Shown: positions 64,000 through 64,000 of the stretch, piece by piece
Layout: every line of letters begins with the position of its first letter
Numbering within the stretch: position 1 is the stretch's first letter
Source: Candidatus Babeliales bacterium
GTDB lineage: Bacteria; Babelota; Babeliae; Babelales; Vermiphilaceae
Length of the DNA: 64,000 nt
Reading direction: 5' to 3'
Assembly: GCA_020049835.1 (NCBI GenBank)
Contig: JAGVLK010000016.1
Location: 111,577 to 175,576, forward strand
Program-made: the position numbers and the translations under genes
The notes under the pieces: generated by a model
Databases searched by the model: none
What the model was told of the DNA's origin: nothing
Seen by the model: the letters and a program-made list of their open reading frames with translations, nothing else

Positions 64000-64000
64000 C

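Overview
The window is a gene-dense, moderately AT-rich bacterial chromosome segment. It uses the standard code: the first gene ends in TGA, and TAA and TAG are also used. Shine-Dalgarno sites (AAGGAG, GAGGA) are clear, five convergent gene pairs overlap at their 3' ends, and no stretch over 300 bases lacks a gene. No rRNA, transposase or CRISPR array was seen. Three features suggest a small, host-dependent, Gram-negative-type bacterium: a Tlc/NTT-type nucleotide translocase, a homospermidine synthase, and about twenty unrecognised small proteins with signal peptides, set beside an ordinary core of translation, cell-wall and ATP-synthase genes. My best guess is the Dependentiae (TM6) lineage. 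That is inferred from gene content and was not tested by a tree; other intracellular bacteria remain possible.

Layout. 1-8.4 kb: the 3' part of an NhaC-type antiporter, two related small membrane proteins, a minus-strand pepP-recR-yidC operon, a MerR-like regulator, murC, and three small exported proteins ending at a terminator. 8.4-12.9 kb: a lipoprotein-like gene and the ffh-rpsP-khpA-trmD-rplS operon, which lacks rimM and carries a TrmD fused to a second SPOUT-type methyltransferase domain. 13-20.5 kb: hflX, a large exported repeat protein, an exported TPR protein and a PcrA/UvrD helicase. 20.5-25.3 kb: small exported proteins, the nucleotide translocase, and a protein with an acidic cysteine-studded tail. 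25.3-30.2 kb: homospermidine synthase between two large exported paralogues whose promoters are near copies of each other. 30.2-35.1 kb: a DAO-family flavoprotein, trpS, two small exported proteins, glmM and a DUF502 membrane protein.

35.1-51.6 kb is one long minus-strand information-processing block. In transcription order it reads tRNA-Tyr, Gly, Thr, Thr, rpmG, tRNA-Trp, secE, nusG, rplK, rplA, rplJ, rplL, rpoB, rpoC, tRNA-Val, rpsO, pnp, rph, holA. A good sigma70-type promoter lies just upstream of tRNA-Tyr. The tuf gene often found in this cluster is absent.

51.7-61.5 kb is the most unusual part: about 10 kb of exported proteins. It holds a three-gene plus-strand operon (small exported protein, cysteine-rich probable beta-barrel outer-membrane protein, esterase-like protein with a long glycine/asparagine-rich C-terminal half). 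Next to it is a family of at least three paralogues sharing a Cys-(21 to 23 residues)-Cys module. I cannot assign this region to a described system. The window closes with a BFD-like [2Fe-2S] protein, tsaE, a YacP-like NYN protein, an atpG separated from other atp genes, and a gene fragment at the right edge.
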